Positions 6,735-14,330 of a stretch of 32,529 bases of DNA are shown one piece after another. The notes beneath the pieces are model-generated. The model made no database searches, had not been told where the DNA came from, and saw only the letters and a list, made by a program, of their open reading frames with translations. The stretch is taken from the NCBI GenBank assembly GCA_003164045.1, contig PLRU01000034.1, forward strand, positions 128,169 through 160,697, given 5' to 3'. The stretch's first letter is position 1; every line of letters starts with the position of its first letter. Position numbers and translations under genes: made by a program. The DNA is from Candidatus Lustribacter telmatis (lineage in GTDB: Bacteria > Vulcanimicrobiota > Vulcanimicrobiia > Vulcanimicrobiales > Vulcanimicrobiaceae).

Positions 6735-8879
6735 ATGCGCAGGCTGCTTACCGTCCTTGCCGTCGTGTTCACCGTCGCCTGGACCGGCTCGCCGGCCAGG
6801 GCGGCGCTTGCGACGGTGACCGTGCCCAAGGTTGATGCACCGCCGGCGAACGACGCGACCACCCCCGAGGCCTCATGGCCGGCCGATGCGGCGCTGAACC
6901 TGCCGTGGGACGTCGTGAGCCGGAAGCCGGCGGATCAGTCGACCGACGTGCACGTCGTCTCCGACGGACACTACCTCTACGTGCGGTTCGACGCGACGCA
7001 GCGCGAGCCGGTCGCAGCGACGCAGCACAGCAACGACACCGTGACGGGCGGCAGCAACGGGAACGGCGGCAGTCTTTCGTGGAGCAGCGACGATGCGGTG
7101 TGGGTCGATCTGTGGCCCAACGGCGCGAGCGGTTTCCAGTACCAGTTCGAAGCGAACCCGAACGGTTCGCACAACGAGGCGTCGAGCGAGAACTCGGCCT
7201 TCGCTCCGCAATGGGAATCGCACGGATCGATCCACACCGGCGGCTACACGGTCACGATGGCGATCCCGCTGGCCGTGATCAAGGGCGCGCACAGCGGAAA
7301 CTGGCGCGCGCAATTCATCCGCTACGTGCGCGCTACGGGCGCCGAGTACGTGTGGTCGTTCGATTCGATTCAAACGAGCCCCGACGACATCACGCGCGCC
7401 GGGACGATCGCCGTTACGATGACGACGGGGAAAGCGCCGCTCGCGCCGCCGCGTGCCGCAATCTACGCGCTCGGGACCGACGCAGCACCTAGTGCGGGCG
7501 GCTCGACGTCGCGCATCGGCGCGGATATCTCCGTGCCGGTTTCGGCGACGGCGGCGCTTTTCGCGACGCTGCATCCCGACTATTCCAACGTCGAACTCGA
7601 TCAGCAGACGATCTCGCCGACCGTCTATCAACGGCAATTCAGCGAAGTGCGGCCCTTCTTCACGCAGGCGGCGTCATACTACAACAACTTCAACTGCGAC
7701 GTGTGCAGCGGCTACCATACGACGCTGTACACACCGGCGATTCCGATTTTCGCGCAGGGCTATGCGTTCGAAGGCCGTCAGGGAAACTTCCAACTGGCGG
7801 GATTCGACGCCATCGCAAACGGGCGCAGCGATGCCGCGACGGCGCTCACCTATTCGTCGCCCGATCAGAAGTGGCAGAGTTCGTTCCAGCACGTTTCGAC
7901 GAACCTGACCGGCATCACCGATCAGACGAACGAGCTCGGAGTGCAGTGGACCGATAAGAAATATCTCAGCGCCTATGCGAACTACTCGCTCGAGAGCGGC
8001 ACGTTCGTGCCGGTGCCGGGCCAAGGCACCGCGTTCGATGCGGGCGGCGGCTACGGCACGCCGCACTTCGCGCTCTACGGCTCCGTGCGCACGGTGGGGC
8101 AGGACTTCAACCCGCTCGACGGTTACGTCCAGCATCCCGGCATCGCCGGTTACGCGCTTTATAGTGCGCGCGTTTGGACGTTCTCGCCTAACGACAAACT
8201 CGCGTCCGTCGGTATCAGCGGCAACATCGATCGCTATCAAGCGCCGGCGGGCGGTCTCGCGCAGAGCGACAACCAGCTGACCTTCGACATGCTCACCAAG
8301 AGCGCGTGGGATCTGCAGTTGTACAGCGGCTCCGACTACTGGCTCTTCGGTACCGCGCTCGAACCGGTCTCCCAAGGGTCCGGCTTCCAGCTGACCTATC
8401 ACAGCGGACTGCAAACGAATAACGTCGGCAACTTTCCGCAGCACGGCTCCTCGGCGACGCCGACAATCATCGGGTACATCACCGGTCAGTATGGCGCCGG
8501 CAAACTCGATACGTGGACGCGCGCGTCGACGATGCGGCTCGGCGAGAAAGGCACGCTGACGTTCACGGTCGACAACACCTCGCAGTGGTTGCTGAACACG
8601 CCCAACAACATCCAGTGGTTCGACGGCGTCGCGTACTCATATCAGGTCAACCGCGAATCATCGTTCGCCGTGGGCCTGCGGGAAGTGATCGGCATGCCGC
8701 CGATACCCAACGGCGGCGGTAATTGCGAAGGCCGCTGCGCGAACGTCTCGGTCGCCTATCACCTGCGGCTGCGCAACGAAGAATTCTATCTCGCCTACGG
8801 CAACCCGAACACGCTCACCACCGTGCCGCAAGCGCTGCTCAAAGTGATCTTCTACGTCGGCGGCCAGAAGGGCACGTAG
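6735..8879 (+). CDS. exported CBM9-like / DUF5916-like protein, probable outer-membrane barrel
   Basis: Starting at ATG 6735, the 714-residue protein has a clear signal peptide (MRRLLTVLAVVFTVAWTG, cleavage near ARA). An N-terminal domain of about 200 residues resembles family 9 carbohydrate-binding modules (VHVVSDGHYLYVRFDATQ, DDAVWVDLWPN). A long remainder rich in alternating aromatic and polar strands follows, with VYQRQFSEVRPFF near residue 300, as in the DUF5916 proteins thought to form outer-membrane barrels. Four cysteines occur as CDVC and CEGRC pairs. The TTG at 6654 is not taken as start because it would add 27 residues ahead of the signal peptide and coincides with a TTGACA box. 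It is divergent from the phthalate-type oxygenase operon, suggesting a role in substrate passage or surface binding, which is inference. Its stop abuts the stop of the convergent dehydrogenase with no gap. Confidence 0.8.
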   Translation: MRRLLTVLAVVFTVAWTGSPARAALATVTVPKVDAPPANDATTPEASWPADAALNLPWDVVSRKPADQSTDVHVVSDGHYLYVRFDATQREPVAATQHSNDTVTGGSNGNGGSLSWSSDDAVWVDLWPNGASGFQYQFEANPNGSHNEASSENSAFAPQWESHGSIHTGGYTVTMAIPLAVIKGAHSGNWRAQFIRYVRATGAEYVWSFDSIQTSPDDITRAGTIAVTMTTGKAPLAPPRAAIYALGTDAAPSAGGSTSRIGADISVPVSATAALFATLHPDYSNVELDQQTISPTVYQRQFSEVRPFFTQAASYYNNFNCDVCSGYHTTLYTPAIPIFAQGYAFEGRQGNFQLAGFDAIANGRSDAATALTYSSPDQKWQSSFQHVSTNLTGITDQTNELGVQWTDKKYLSAYANYSLESGTFVPVPGQGTAFDAGGGYGTPHFALYGSVRTVGQDFNPLDGYVQHPGIAGYALYSARVWTFSPNDKLASVGISGNIDRYQAPAGGLAQSDNQLTFDMLTKSAWDLQLYSGSDYWLFGTALEPVSQGSGFQLTYHSGLQTNNVGNFPQHGSSATPTIIGYITGQYGAGKLDTWTRASTMRLGEKGTLTFTVDNTSQWLLNTPNNIQWFDGVAYSYQVNRESSFAVGLREVIGMPPIPNGGGNCEGRCANVSVAYHLRLRNEEFYLAYGNPNTLTTVPQALLKVIFYVGGQKGT

Positions 8880-9947
8880 TTACGTCAGCGTTTGAACGGT
8901 GCCGAACTCGATGGAACGATAGAGCGCCTCCACTAGGCGGATCGTATCGACGTTATCGCGGGCGGATGTCGGCGGCTCGACGCCGGTTGCAATCCACGCC
9001 AGCAACGAGCGCATCGGGCCGATAAACGCATCGACAAACCAGCGGCTCGTACACGGGTACGGCAACCATCCGTCCGTGGGCAACGTACGGCTGTGCACTT
9101 CCAGCACATCGGGACCCTCGAGGGGCGGCTTGTAGAAGCGCCGCAGCTCGCCGCGAATCGCCCCCGCCGAACCATCGACGCGGAAACGCCCGGACGTGTC
9201 TCCGGTTTGATTCTCGGTGCTCACGTGCAGGGAGACGCGCAGCCGGCCCGGATAGACCAGGCCGCACATGATGCGCCGTTCGCCCTTCGCGACAACCGAA
9301 CTCGTACCGGTGCACCAAACGGATTCCGGCGTACCAAACCACGATCGGATTGCATCGAGTTCGTGGATCGCATGATACCAAATGAGCAGTTGGGACGATT
9401 CCGCGAACCACGACCGCCAGTTGATCGAGATGTCGATCGACATCTCGGCCGCTTCGGCATCGCCGATCCAACCGCGCCGGAGCATCTCGCCCGTCGCCGC
9501 GACGCCTTCGTCGTAGCGCATCTGATGATTCACGACGAGTTTACGGCCGCAGGCATCGGCCAAAGCCACGAGGCGAGCCGCCTCACCGCTCGTAAGTGAC
9601 AGCGGCTTTTGCGCCAGAACGTCTTTCCCCGCAGCAAATGCGCGCTCGATGATCTCGCTCTGGGCCATCGGCGGGACGCCGATGTCTACGATTCGAACCG
9701 CGTCATCGGCCAGAAGCTCATCGAGCGAAGCGTACGTCCGCGGCAGCGCCCAGGCTTTCGCGAGCGCGGCCGCCCGCTCCGCATCGACGTCATAGACACC
9801 GCGCACGTCGAGTCCGGCCTTCCGGTACGCCGGCGCGTGCGCATTGGCGACGATCGCGCCGGCGCCGACGTGCGCGATCGGCAAGCGGTGCTCGACGGGG
9901 ATACTCAGATCGCAGGCGTGCGAAATCTCGATCAGCCGCTCGATCAT
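8880..9947 (-). CDS. Gfo/Idh/MocA-family dehydrogenase, probable dihydrodiol dehydrogenase of the alpha-beta dioxygenase
   Basis: From ATG 9947 the protein is 355 residues. A Rossmann-type start (LPIAHVGAGAIVANAH) is followed by AQKPLSL, equivalent to the family EKP lysine motif with Q in place of E, and by WYHAIHELDAIRSWFG in the C-terminal domain. The ATG overlaps the TAA of the dioxygenase beta subunit by one base (TAATG). This marks it as the third gene of a leftward alpha-beta-dehydrogenase operon and favours this start over an upstream in-frame one at 10136, which would run through the beta gene. By position it should oxidise the cis-diol produced by the dioxygenase. A sugar or inositol substrate, common elsewhere in the family, is less likely here. 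It is a second, quite different copy of the type encoded at 2928-4181. Confidence 0.87.
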   Translation of the reverse strand: MIERLIEISHACDLSIPVEHRLPIAHVGAGAIVANAHAPAYRKAGLDVRGVYDVDAERAAALAKAWALPRTYASLDELLADDAVRIVDIGVPPMAQSEIIERAFAAGKDVLAQKPLSLTSGEAARLVALADACGRKLVVNHQMRYDEGVAATGEMLRRGWIGDAEAAEMSIDISINWRSWFAESSQLLIWYHAIHELDAIRSWFGTPESVWCTGTSSVVAKGERRIMCGLVYPGRLRVSLHVSTENQTGDTSGRFRVDGSAGAIRGELRRFYKPPLEGPDVLEVHSRTLPTDGWLPYPCTSRWFVDAFIGPMRSLLAWIATGVEPPTSARDNVDTIRLVEALYRSIEFGTVQTLT

Positions 9948-10444
9948 TAGAGAACGAACGACAGGTTGAAAAAGGGTTCCGTACGGTTTACGAGTTCGAC
10001 CAGCTTGTGCCGGATGCGCAGCCCCGCCGGCGTGGTTTCGAGTTCGTGCACGTAGCGGCCGGCCAAGAGCTGAACGTCGCCGCCGCGCAGTTCGTATAAC
10101 ATAAACGCCGACTCGCAGCGAAAGCCGAAGTCGCACGGGGTGACGACGATGTTGGCAACCGTGCGCACCGTGCGCGACGGCGGGTCCTGCGCGTACGCGC
10201 TGCCGCTCTCGAGGCGATCGATGCGTTCGGCCAACCGCGAACGATCGTCATAGACGAGATTCAATTCGGCGTTGGGATCGCTGTAGTTCTCGAGCAAGGG
10301 AACCCAATACGTCGCCGTCTCCGCAAACAATTCGAGCCAGTCCCGCAACTGCCGCGCATCGAGCAGCGCGGCTTCGCGAAAGAGCAGATCGGCGCAACGC
10401 TGCCGATCGCCGGTCGAGGCGCCAGCGAGGCCGTCGATCGTCAC
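9947..10444 (-). CDS. aromatic ring-hydroxylating dioxygenase beta subunit
   Basis: The 165-residue protein has the SnoaL/NTF2-like fold expected of dioxygenase small subunits. Recognisable landmarks are the N-terminal helix LLFREAALLDARQLRDWLEL, then TYWVPLL, LVYDDRSRLAERIDRLESG and a C-terminal RIRHKLVELVNR strand. The beta subunit is mainly structural in the alpha3-beta3 hexamer. The GTG at 10444 is chosen because it overlaps the alpha-subunit stop as GTGA, a typical coupled junction. A longer frame to 10492 would extend into the alpha gene. The length is close to the usual 160-190 residues. Confidence 0.9.
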   Translation of the reverse strand: MTIDGLAGASTGDRQRCADLLFREAALLDARQLRDWLELFAETATYWVPLLENYSDPNAELNLVYDDRSRLAERIDRLESGSAYAQDPPSRTVRTVANIVVTPCDFGFRCESAFMLYELRGGDVQLLAGRYVHELETTPAGLRIRHKLVELVNRTEPFFNLSFVL

Positions 10445-11730
10445 GTCGCCGCCAGCGCGTGGTTGGGGATGCCCGCCATCAGCCGCTGCCACGTCCGGTA
10501 GATGTCGCGCTGATGCGTCTCATCGGTAACTTCACCGGTGACGCGTTCGCCCTCACGGCGCTCGCGATTCGTTCCACGCGAGAAATCCATCCATTCCACC
10601 GGCGAGGCGGCGAGGCCGGCTTGCGTGCGGTTGAACGCTTCGAGGTCGTCGGGCGAACCGAAGCCGGCGGGACCGAAAAAGAGCTCGTGCGCGCGCAGCC
10701 GCATCTGATTGAGCCGCGCCGGTACGCCGTCGAGCGTGACGGGCCAAATCTGAACCTCGGTTCGATCGACGGCAATCGGCTGGATGACCCGGATCTGCGC
10801 TTGAATCAGCACCAGATTCGGAAAGATGACGATGTTGAAGCCGTTACCGCCGACGCGCCCGACGAGCTCGCGTGCTTGATCTGCACCATATTGCCGTTCG
10901 AGATCGGCGATGAGTTCGGGACCGCCGGGCGACATGCGCATCCGTTCCAAGAACACGTTGCTCTTGGCGAACTCGGGTCGCGAATCGACGACGGCATGAC
11001 CGTTCCCGAGGCCGGCGACGAACGAGGCCGTGTCTTCGCGACTGTACATGTCGCTGCGTTGGCCCGAACGGCGTGTTTGCATATCGAAAAATGTCTTGTG
11101 CAGGACGTAGGGGTGATAGCCGTCGACCGAGCCCTCAACCTGCAGTTTCCAATTGCCCTTGTACCAGTACCGCTGCGAACCCGAACGGGCGACGATACTT
11201 CCCGAGGGTGACGAGTCGGTGAAGGCATCGATGTATTCCGCCGCGCCGGCCAGCCATTCGCGCAAACCGCACACGTTCGCATCGAGACAGGCGAAGACGA
11301 AACCACGATACGATTCAACCCGCGCTACCGGCCGCAAACCAAAGAGCGTTCGATCGAACGAATCGTCATACGCCTTTGGAAACGGCGCACCGGTCAATTT
11401 TCCGCTGAGATCGTAGGTCCAGCCGTGGTAGGCGCAGCGAAAGAAACTGGTGTGTCCGGCTTGGGCTTGGCAAACCGTTACCGCGCGGTGTGCGCACCGG
11501 TTGAACACGACGTGTACCTCCCGGTCGACGCCGCGCACAACGATGACCGGATTCGCTCCGATGGTCGCGCGCTTGAAATCGCCGGCTTCCGGAATCTCGC
11601 TTTCGTGAGCCACGTAGATCCACGTCGAACCGAAAATGCGCTCGAGTTCGCAGGCGAAGATGTCGGGGTCCAGATAGACGCTCCGGTGAACCGCGGTCTC
11701 CCGTACGAGATGCTCTAACGAACGATCCAC
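10441..11730 (-). CDS. Rieske aromatic ring-hydroxylating dioxygenase, alpha subunit (two-subunit type)
   Basis: From the GTG at 11730 the protein is 429 residues. Rieske ligands are C79, H81, C99 and H102 (NRCAHR ... RCAYHGWTYD). The iron site is GSVDGYHPYVLH, with D203, H206 and H211, and PDDLEAFNRTQAGL near the C-terminus supplies the usual carboxylate ligand. The start is set by an AGGAGG seven bases before this GTG; an ATG at 11748 would put that ribosome-binding site inside the coding sequence. It is followed by its beta subunit with a four-base overlap and then a dehydrogenase, forming a compact benzoate/biphenyl/anthranilate-type dioxygenase cassette that lacks ferredoxin and reductase genes. 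The substrate is not evident. Confidence 0.93.
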   Translation of the reverse strand: MDRSLEHLVRETAVHRSVYLDPDIFACELERIFGSTWIYVAHESEIPEAGDFKRATIGANPVIVVRGVDREVHVVFNRCAHRAVTVCQAQAGHTSFFRCAYHGWTYDLSGKLTGAPFPKAYDDSFDRTLFGLRPVARVESYRGFVFACLDANVCGLREWLAGAAEYIDAFTDSSPSGSIVARSGSQRYWYKGNWKLQVEGSVDGYHPYVLHKTFFDMQTRRSGQRSDMYSREDTASFVAGLGNGHAVVDSRPEFAKSNVFLERMRMSPGGPELIADLERQYGADQARELVGRVGGNGFNIVIFPNLVLIQAQIRVIQPIAVDRTEVQIWPVTLDGVPARLNQMRLRAHELFFGPAGFGSPDDLEAFNRTQAGLAASPVEWMDFSRGTNRERREGERVTGEVTDETHQRDIYRTWQRLMAGIPNHALAAT

Positions 11731-11779
11731 GGCGACACCTCCTGGCATAAAATTTGCAAGACTTCGCCAGAATTTCCTC

Positions 11780-11809
11780 TTGCACATACTATTTTCCATG
11801 GTGTACAGT
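11780..11809 (+). promoter_or_regulatory. candidate promoter for the beta-propeller/oxygenase operon
   Basis: TTGCAC at 11780-11785 and TACAGT at 11804-11809 are separated by 18 bases. A start near 11816 would give a leader of about 24 bases before the ATG at 11840. A very similar pair (TTGCAT, 17 bases, TACAGT) lies upstream of the binding-protein gene at 17235. Matches to consensus are moderate, so this is a prediction. Confidence 0.4.
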
Positions 11810-11810
11810 A
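11787..11810. promoter_or_regulatory. candidate operator dyad centred on CCATGG
   Basis: A 24-base imperfect dyad starts TACT, ends AGTA and is centred on CCATGG (11796-11801). It lies within the spacer and -10 box of the predicted rightward promoter, between the divergent alpha-beta dioxygenase operon and the beta-propeller operon. A protein bound here would block rightward transcription and could affect both directions. It shares ACTAT, TCCAT and GT elements with the dyad at 6701-6716. Confidence 0.4.
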
Positions 11811-11839
11811 ACCAGCAACCGGGATTGGGAGGCTGCTGC

Positions 11840-12928
11840 ATGGCAACCGTCGCGCTGAGTCCGAATGGTGTGGATGAGTTCCATCTAGATACTCGGCCGG
11901 ATACCGTATTGGCGGCGACGATGGACGGCGTCGTGGAGCTGCGCTTCGCGGGCGGCGCGTGGACGACGGCGGAGCGTTCTCTGGCCGGCCGCCACGCCAG
12001 CTGCCTTGCCATCGATCGCCAATCGGGTACGGCGTTCGCAGGAACGCACGGCGACGGCTTTTACCGTCGCGCCGCCGGCGGCGACTGGGTGCGCGCCGGC
12101 GATGGGTTGAGCGAACCCAACATCTTCTCGCTGGCCGCGATCGCGACCGGCGAGCTGCCGGTGCTCTACGCGGGAACCGAGCCCGCCCATCTCTTCTGCA
12201 GCACCGACGGCGGCAGCCGATGGCACGAACTCGAAGCGCTTCGCCGCGTTCCGGGGTGCGAGGCGTGGAATTTCCCGGCGCCGCCGCACATCGCCCACGT
12301 GAAGCATATCGACGTCGACCCGCGCGCGCCGCACACGATCTACGTTTCAATCGAACAGGGAGCGCTGCTTCGCAGCGTCGATAGCGGTGCCACGTTCGAA
12401 GAACTCCACTTTCAAGACGATACCTACGTGCTCAACAAAGACGTTCACCGCGTCGTTTTCAACCCGCACAACCCCGCCGAGTTCTACGTCCCGGGCGGCG
12501 ACGGCATCACGTATAGCAGCGACGCGGGACGCACGTGGTCCCATCGCACCACGCCCCAAATGCGGATTGCTTATCCGGACGCAATGTTTTGCTCGCCGGA
12601 AACCGACGGGGTCGTCTTCGCAACGGGCGGCGGTACCGCTCCCGACGTCTGGCGTAAGACCGGTGACGCCCGCTCGACGGTCGCGCGCAGCCGCGACCAC
12701 GGACAAACGTGGGAAGCACTCGCCCTTCCGCATTTGCGCGGCAATATCGAGGCGGCGACGCTCGTGACTTGGCCGGGCGGTTTTGGCTTCTTCGCCGGAA
12801 CGACCGACGGTGAGATCTTCGCGAGCACCGATCGCGGTGAGAGCTGGTCGCTGATCGCATCGAACCTTCCGCCGATCTCGAAATGCATTCATCACCGCAA
12901 TCTCCTCCTTGGAAGGGGCGCCGCGTAA
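11840..12928 (+). CDS. Asp-box (BNR/sialidase-like) beta-propeller protein
   Basis: From ATG 11840 (GGGAGG seven bases upstream) the protein is 362 residues. At least five Asp-box repeats of the form S-x-D-x-G-x-T-W are visible: STDGGSRW at 121, SVDSGATF at 179, SSDAGRTW near 226, SRDHGQTW at 284 and STDRGESW at 329. This is the pattern of sialidase, sortilin or YCF48-like propellers. No signal peptide is seen, so it is probably cytoplasmic, and sialidase catalytic residues are not evident. Its stop is three bases before the start of a Rieske oxygenase, so the two are almost certainly cotranscribed. A propeller leading an oxygenase operon is unusual; it might be a scaffold, an assembly factor or a lactonase-like enzyme. 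The role is unknown. An in-frame ATG at 11780 was not used because it lacks a ribosome-binding site and overlaps the promoter. Confidence 0.85.
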   Translation: MATVALSPNGVDEFHLDTRPDTVLAATMDGVVELRFAGGAWTTAERSLAGRHASCLAIDRQSGTAFAGTHGDGFYRRAAGGDWVRAGDGLSEPNIFSLAAIATGELPVLYAGTEPAHLFCSTDGGSRWHELEALRRVPGCEAWNFPAPPHIAHVKHIDVDPRAPHTIYVSIEQGALLRSVDSGATFEELHFQDDTYVLNKDVHRVVFNPHNPAEFYVPGGDGITYSSDAGRTWSHRTTPQMRIAYPDAMFCSPETDGVVFATGGGTAPDVWRKTGDARSTVARSRDHGQTWEALALPHLRGNIEAATLVTWPGGFGFFAGTTDGEIFASTDRGESWSLIASNLPPISKCIHHRNLLLGRGAA

Positions 12929-12931
12929 CCG

Positions 12932-14314
12932 ATGCTTACTCGCGAGGAAAACGAATATCTCACGCGCGTCGGCCCCGGAACGCCCGGCGGCGAGTTGATG
13001 CGCCGCTATTGGCATCCCGTCTATCCGGAAGCGAAGTTGCGGGACAATCCGGTAGCAAAAGTGCGCATCCTGTGCGAGGATCTCGTACTCTTCCGCGACC
13101 GCAGCGGCAATCTCGGCTTGGTCGCAGAGCGCTGCCCGCATCGGATGACCAGCCTGGCGGTTGGAATTCCAGAAGCGGACGGGTTACGCTGCTGTTATCA
13201 CGGCTGGCTTTTCAACGCGCAGGGAGCGTGCCTCGAACAACCGCTCGAACCGCCGGATAGCACGTTCAAAGACCGCGTTAAAATCAAAGCCTATCCGGTC
13301 GAAGAAATGGGCGGCCTGATTTGGGCGTACCTCGGCCCGGCGCCGGCGCCGCTGCTGCCGCGCTGGGATCTCTTCGTCAAACCGACGGGCCTGCGGCAAA
13401 TCGTATCGCATACGCTGCCCTGCAACTGGCTGCAGGTTATGGAGAATCGCAGCGATCTCGGCCACGCCGTCTACCTCCACGGGCGCCTCTTTCAATATGC
13501 GCTCGAGCGCAGCGGGCGGCTCACGGACGATCCGGAAGCGCGCTATAACGCGACGATGACGTTACAAGCAAAAGACATCGCACGCGGCGCCGAAACGCGC
13601 TACCGGCCGATCCATAATCGTTTCGGTTTTACCAAAGGCCGCCTCATGACGGGCCAGGACGAGACGCATCGCGCGTGGACCATCGGCATCAATCCCATTC
13701 TCTTTCCGTATCTGCTCGCTCAAGGGCCGGGCGATATCGGCATCCGGCGCTCCTACCAACTGGGCGTGCCGATCGACGACACGACGACCTGGCACATGCA
13801 ATATTTTTGCTACGATTTTCCGGACGAACTGGACGTGCCCGAACAAGACGTCGTGCCCTACGCGGACGTGCCGTTACGCGGACCCGACGGCGCCTATCTG
13901 CTGGATTACGTCCTCGGACAAGACATGGTGGCCTGGTACCAACAGGGCGAAATCGTGGACCGCACGCAAGAGCACCTCGGCGTGAGCGATACGCTCGTGA
14001 TTGCCTATCGGAAACTCCTCAAAGAGCAGATCGACATCGTTCGCGAAGGCGGCGAGCCGATGAACGTCTTTCGCGATGTCACCGAAAACGAAAGCCTCGA
14101 GTTGCAAGTGGCCGGCAGCGACGGCGCCGGCCCGTCACTCAGCGCGTTTGGCGCATCCATCGACTATCGCGGCAATTTCCACAAGCCCTCGCAAGGCGGT
14201 TGGCTCTATATCGACGACGACGCCGACCGCTACTGCCCGGACCGCGACCTGATCGTTGAACTATTCGGCCGCGCGGCGACGCTCACCGACGCGCGTGCTG
14301 CGGTGCCGACCTAA
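12932..14314 (+). CDS. Rieske oxygenase, phthalate-dioxygenase-type alpha subunit (second copy)
   Basis: The 460-residue protein starts MLTREENEYLTRVGPGTPGG and is a paralogue of the 5320-6597 enzyme. Rieske ligands fall at identical positions, C68, H70, C87 and H90 (ERCPHRM ... RCCYHGWLF). The iron site is MENRSDLGHAVYLHG with H178 and H183, and VLGQDMVAWYQQG carries the likely carboxylate. The region after the two histidines diverges from its paralogue, suggesting a different substrate. It is about 35 residues longer at the C-terminal end. It follows the propeller gene by three bases and precedes a vanillate-demethylase-like oxygenase by 16 bases, so two oxygenases of different branches share one operon. 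No reductase gene is present. Confidence 0.92.
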   Translation: MLTREENEYLTRVGPGTPGGELMRRYWHPVYPEAKLRDNPVAKVRILCEDLVLFRDRSGNLGLVAERCPHRMTSLAVGIPEADGLRCCYHGWLFNAQGACLEQPLEPPDSTFKDRVKIKAYPVEEMGGLIWAYLGPAPAPLLPRWDLFVKPTGLRQIVSHTLPCNWLQVMENRSDLGHAVYLHGRLFQYALERSGRLTDDPEARYNATMTLQAKDIARGAETRYRPIHNRFGFTKGRLMTGQDETHRAWTIGINPILFPYLLAQGPGDIGIRRSYQLGVPIDDTTTWHMQYFCYDFPDELDVPEQDVVPYADVPLRGPDGAYLLDYVLGQDMVAWYQQGEIVDRTQEHLGVSDTLVIAYRKLLKEQIDIVREGGEPMNVFRDVTENESLELQVAGSDGAGPSLSAFGASIDYRGNFHKPSQGGWLYIDDDADRYCPDRDLIVELFGRAATLTDARAAVPT

Positions 14315-14330
14315 GAAACGAGTCTCAGCC

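Noticed and set aside
9948-10136. Longer start for the second Gfo/Idh/MocA dehydrogenase
   Set aside because: The added residues are Arg-rich and run through the beta-subunit gene; ATG 9947 overlaps the beta stop as expected for coupling.
11731-12012. Longer N-terminus for the alpha subunit of the two-subunit dioxygenase
   Set aside because: It crosses the divergent promoter region and the beta-propeller gene; a good AGGAGG precedes GTG 11730.
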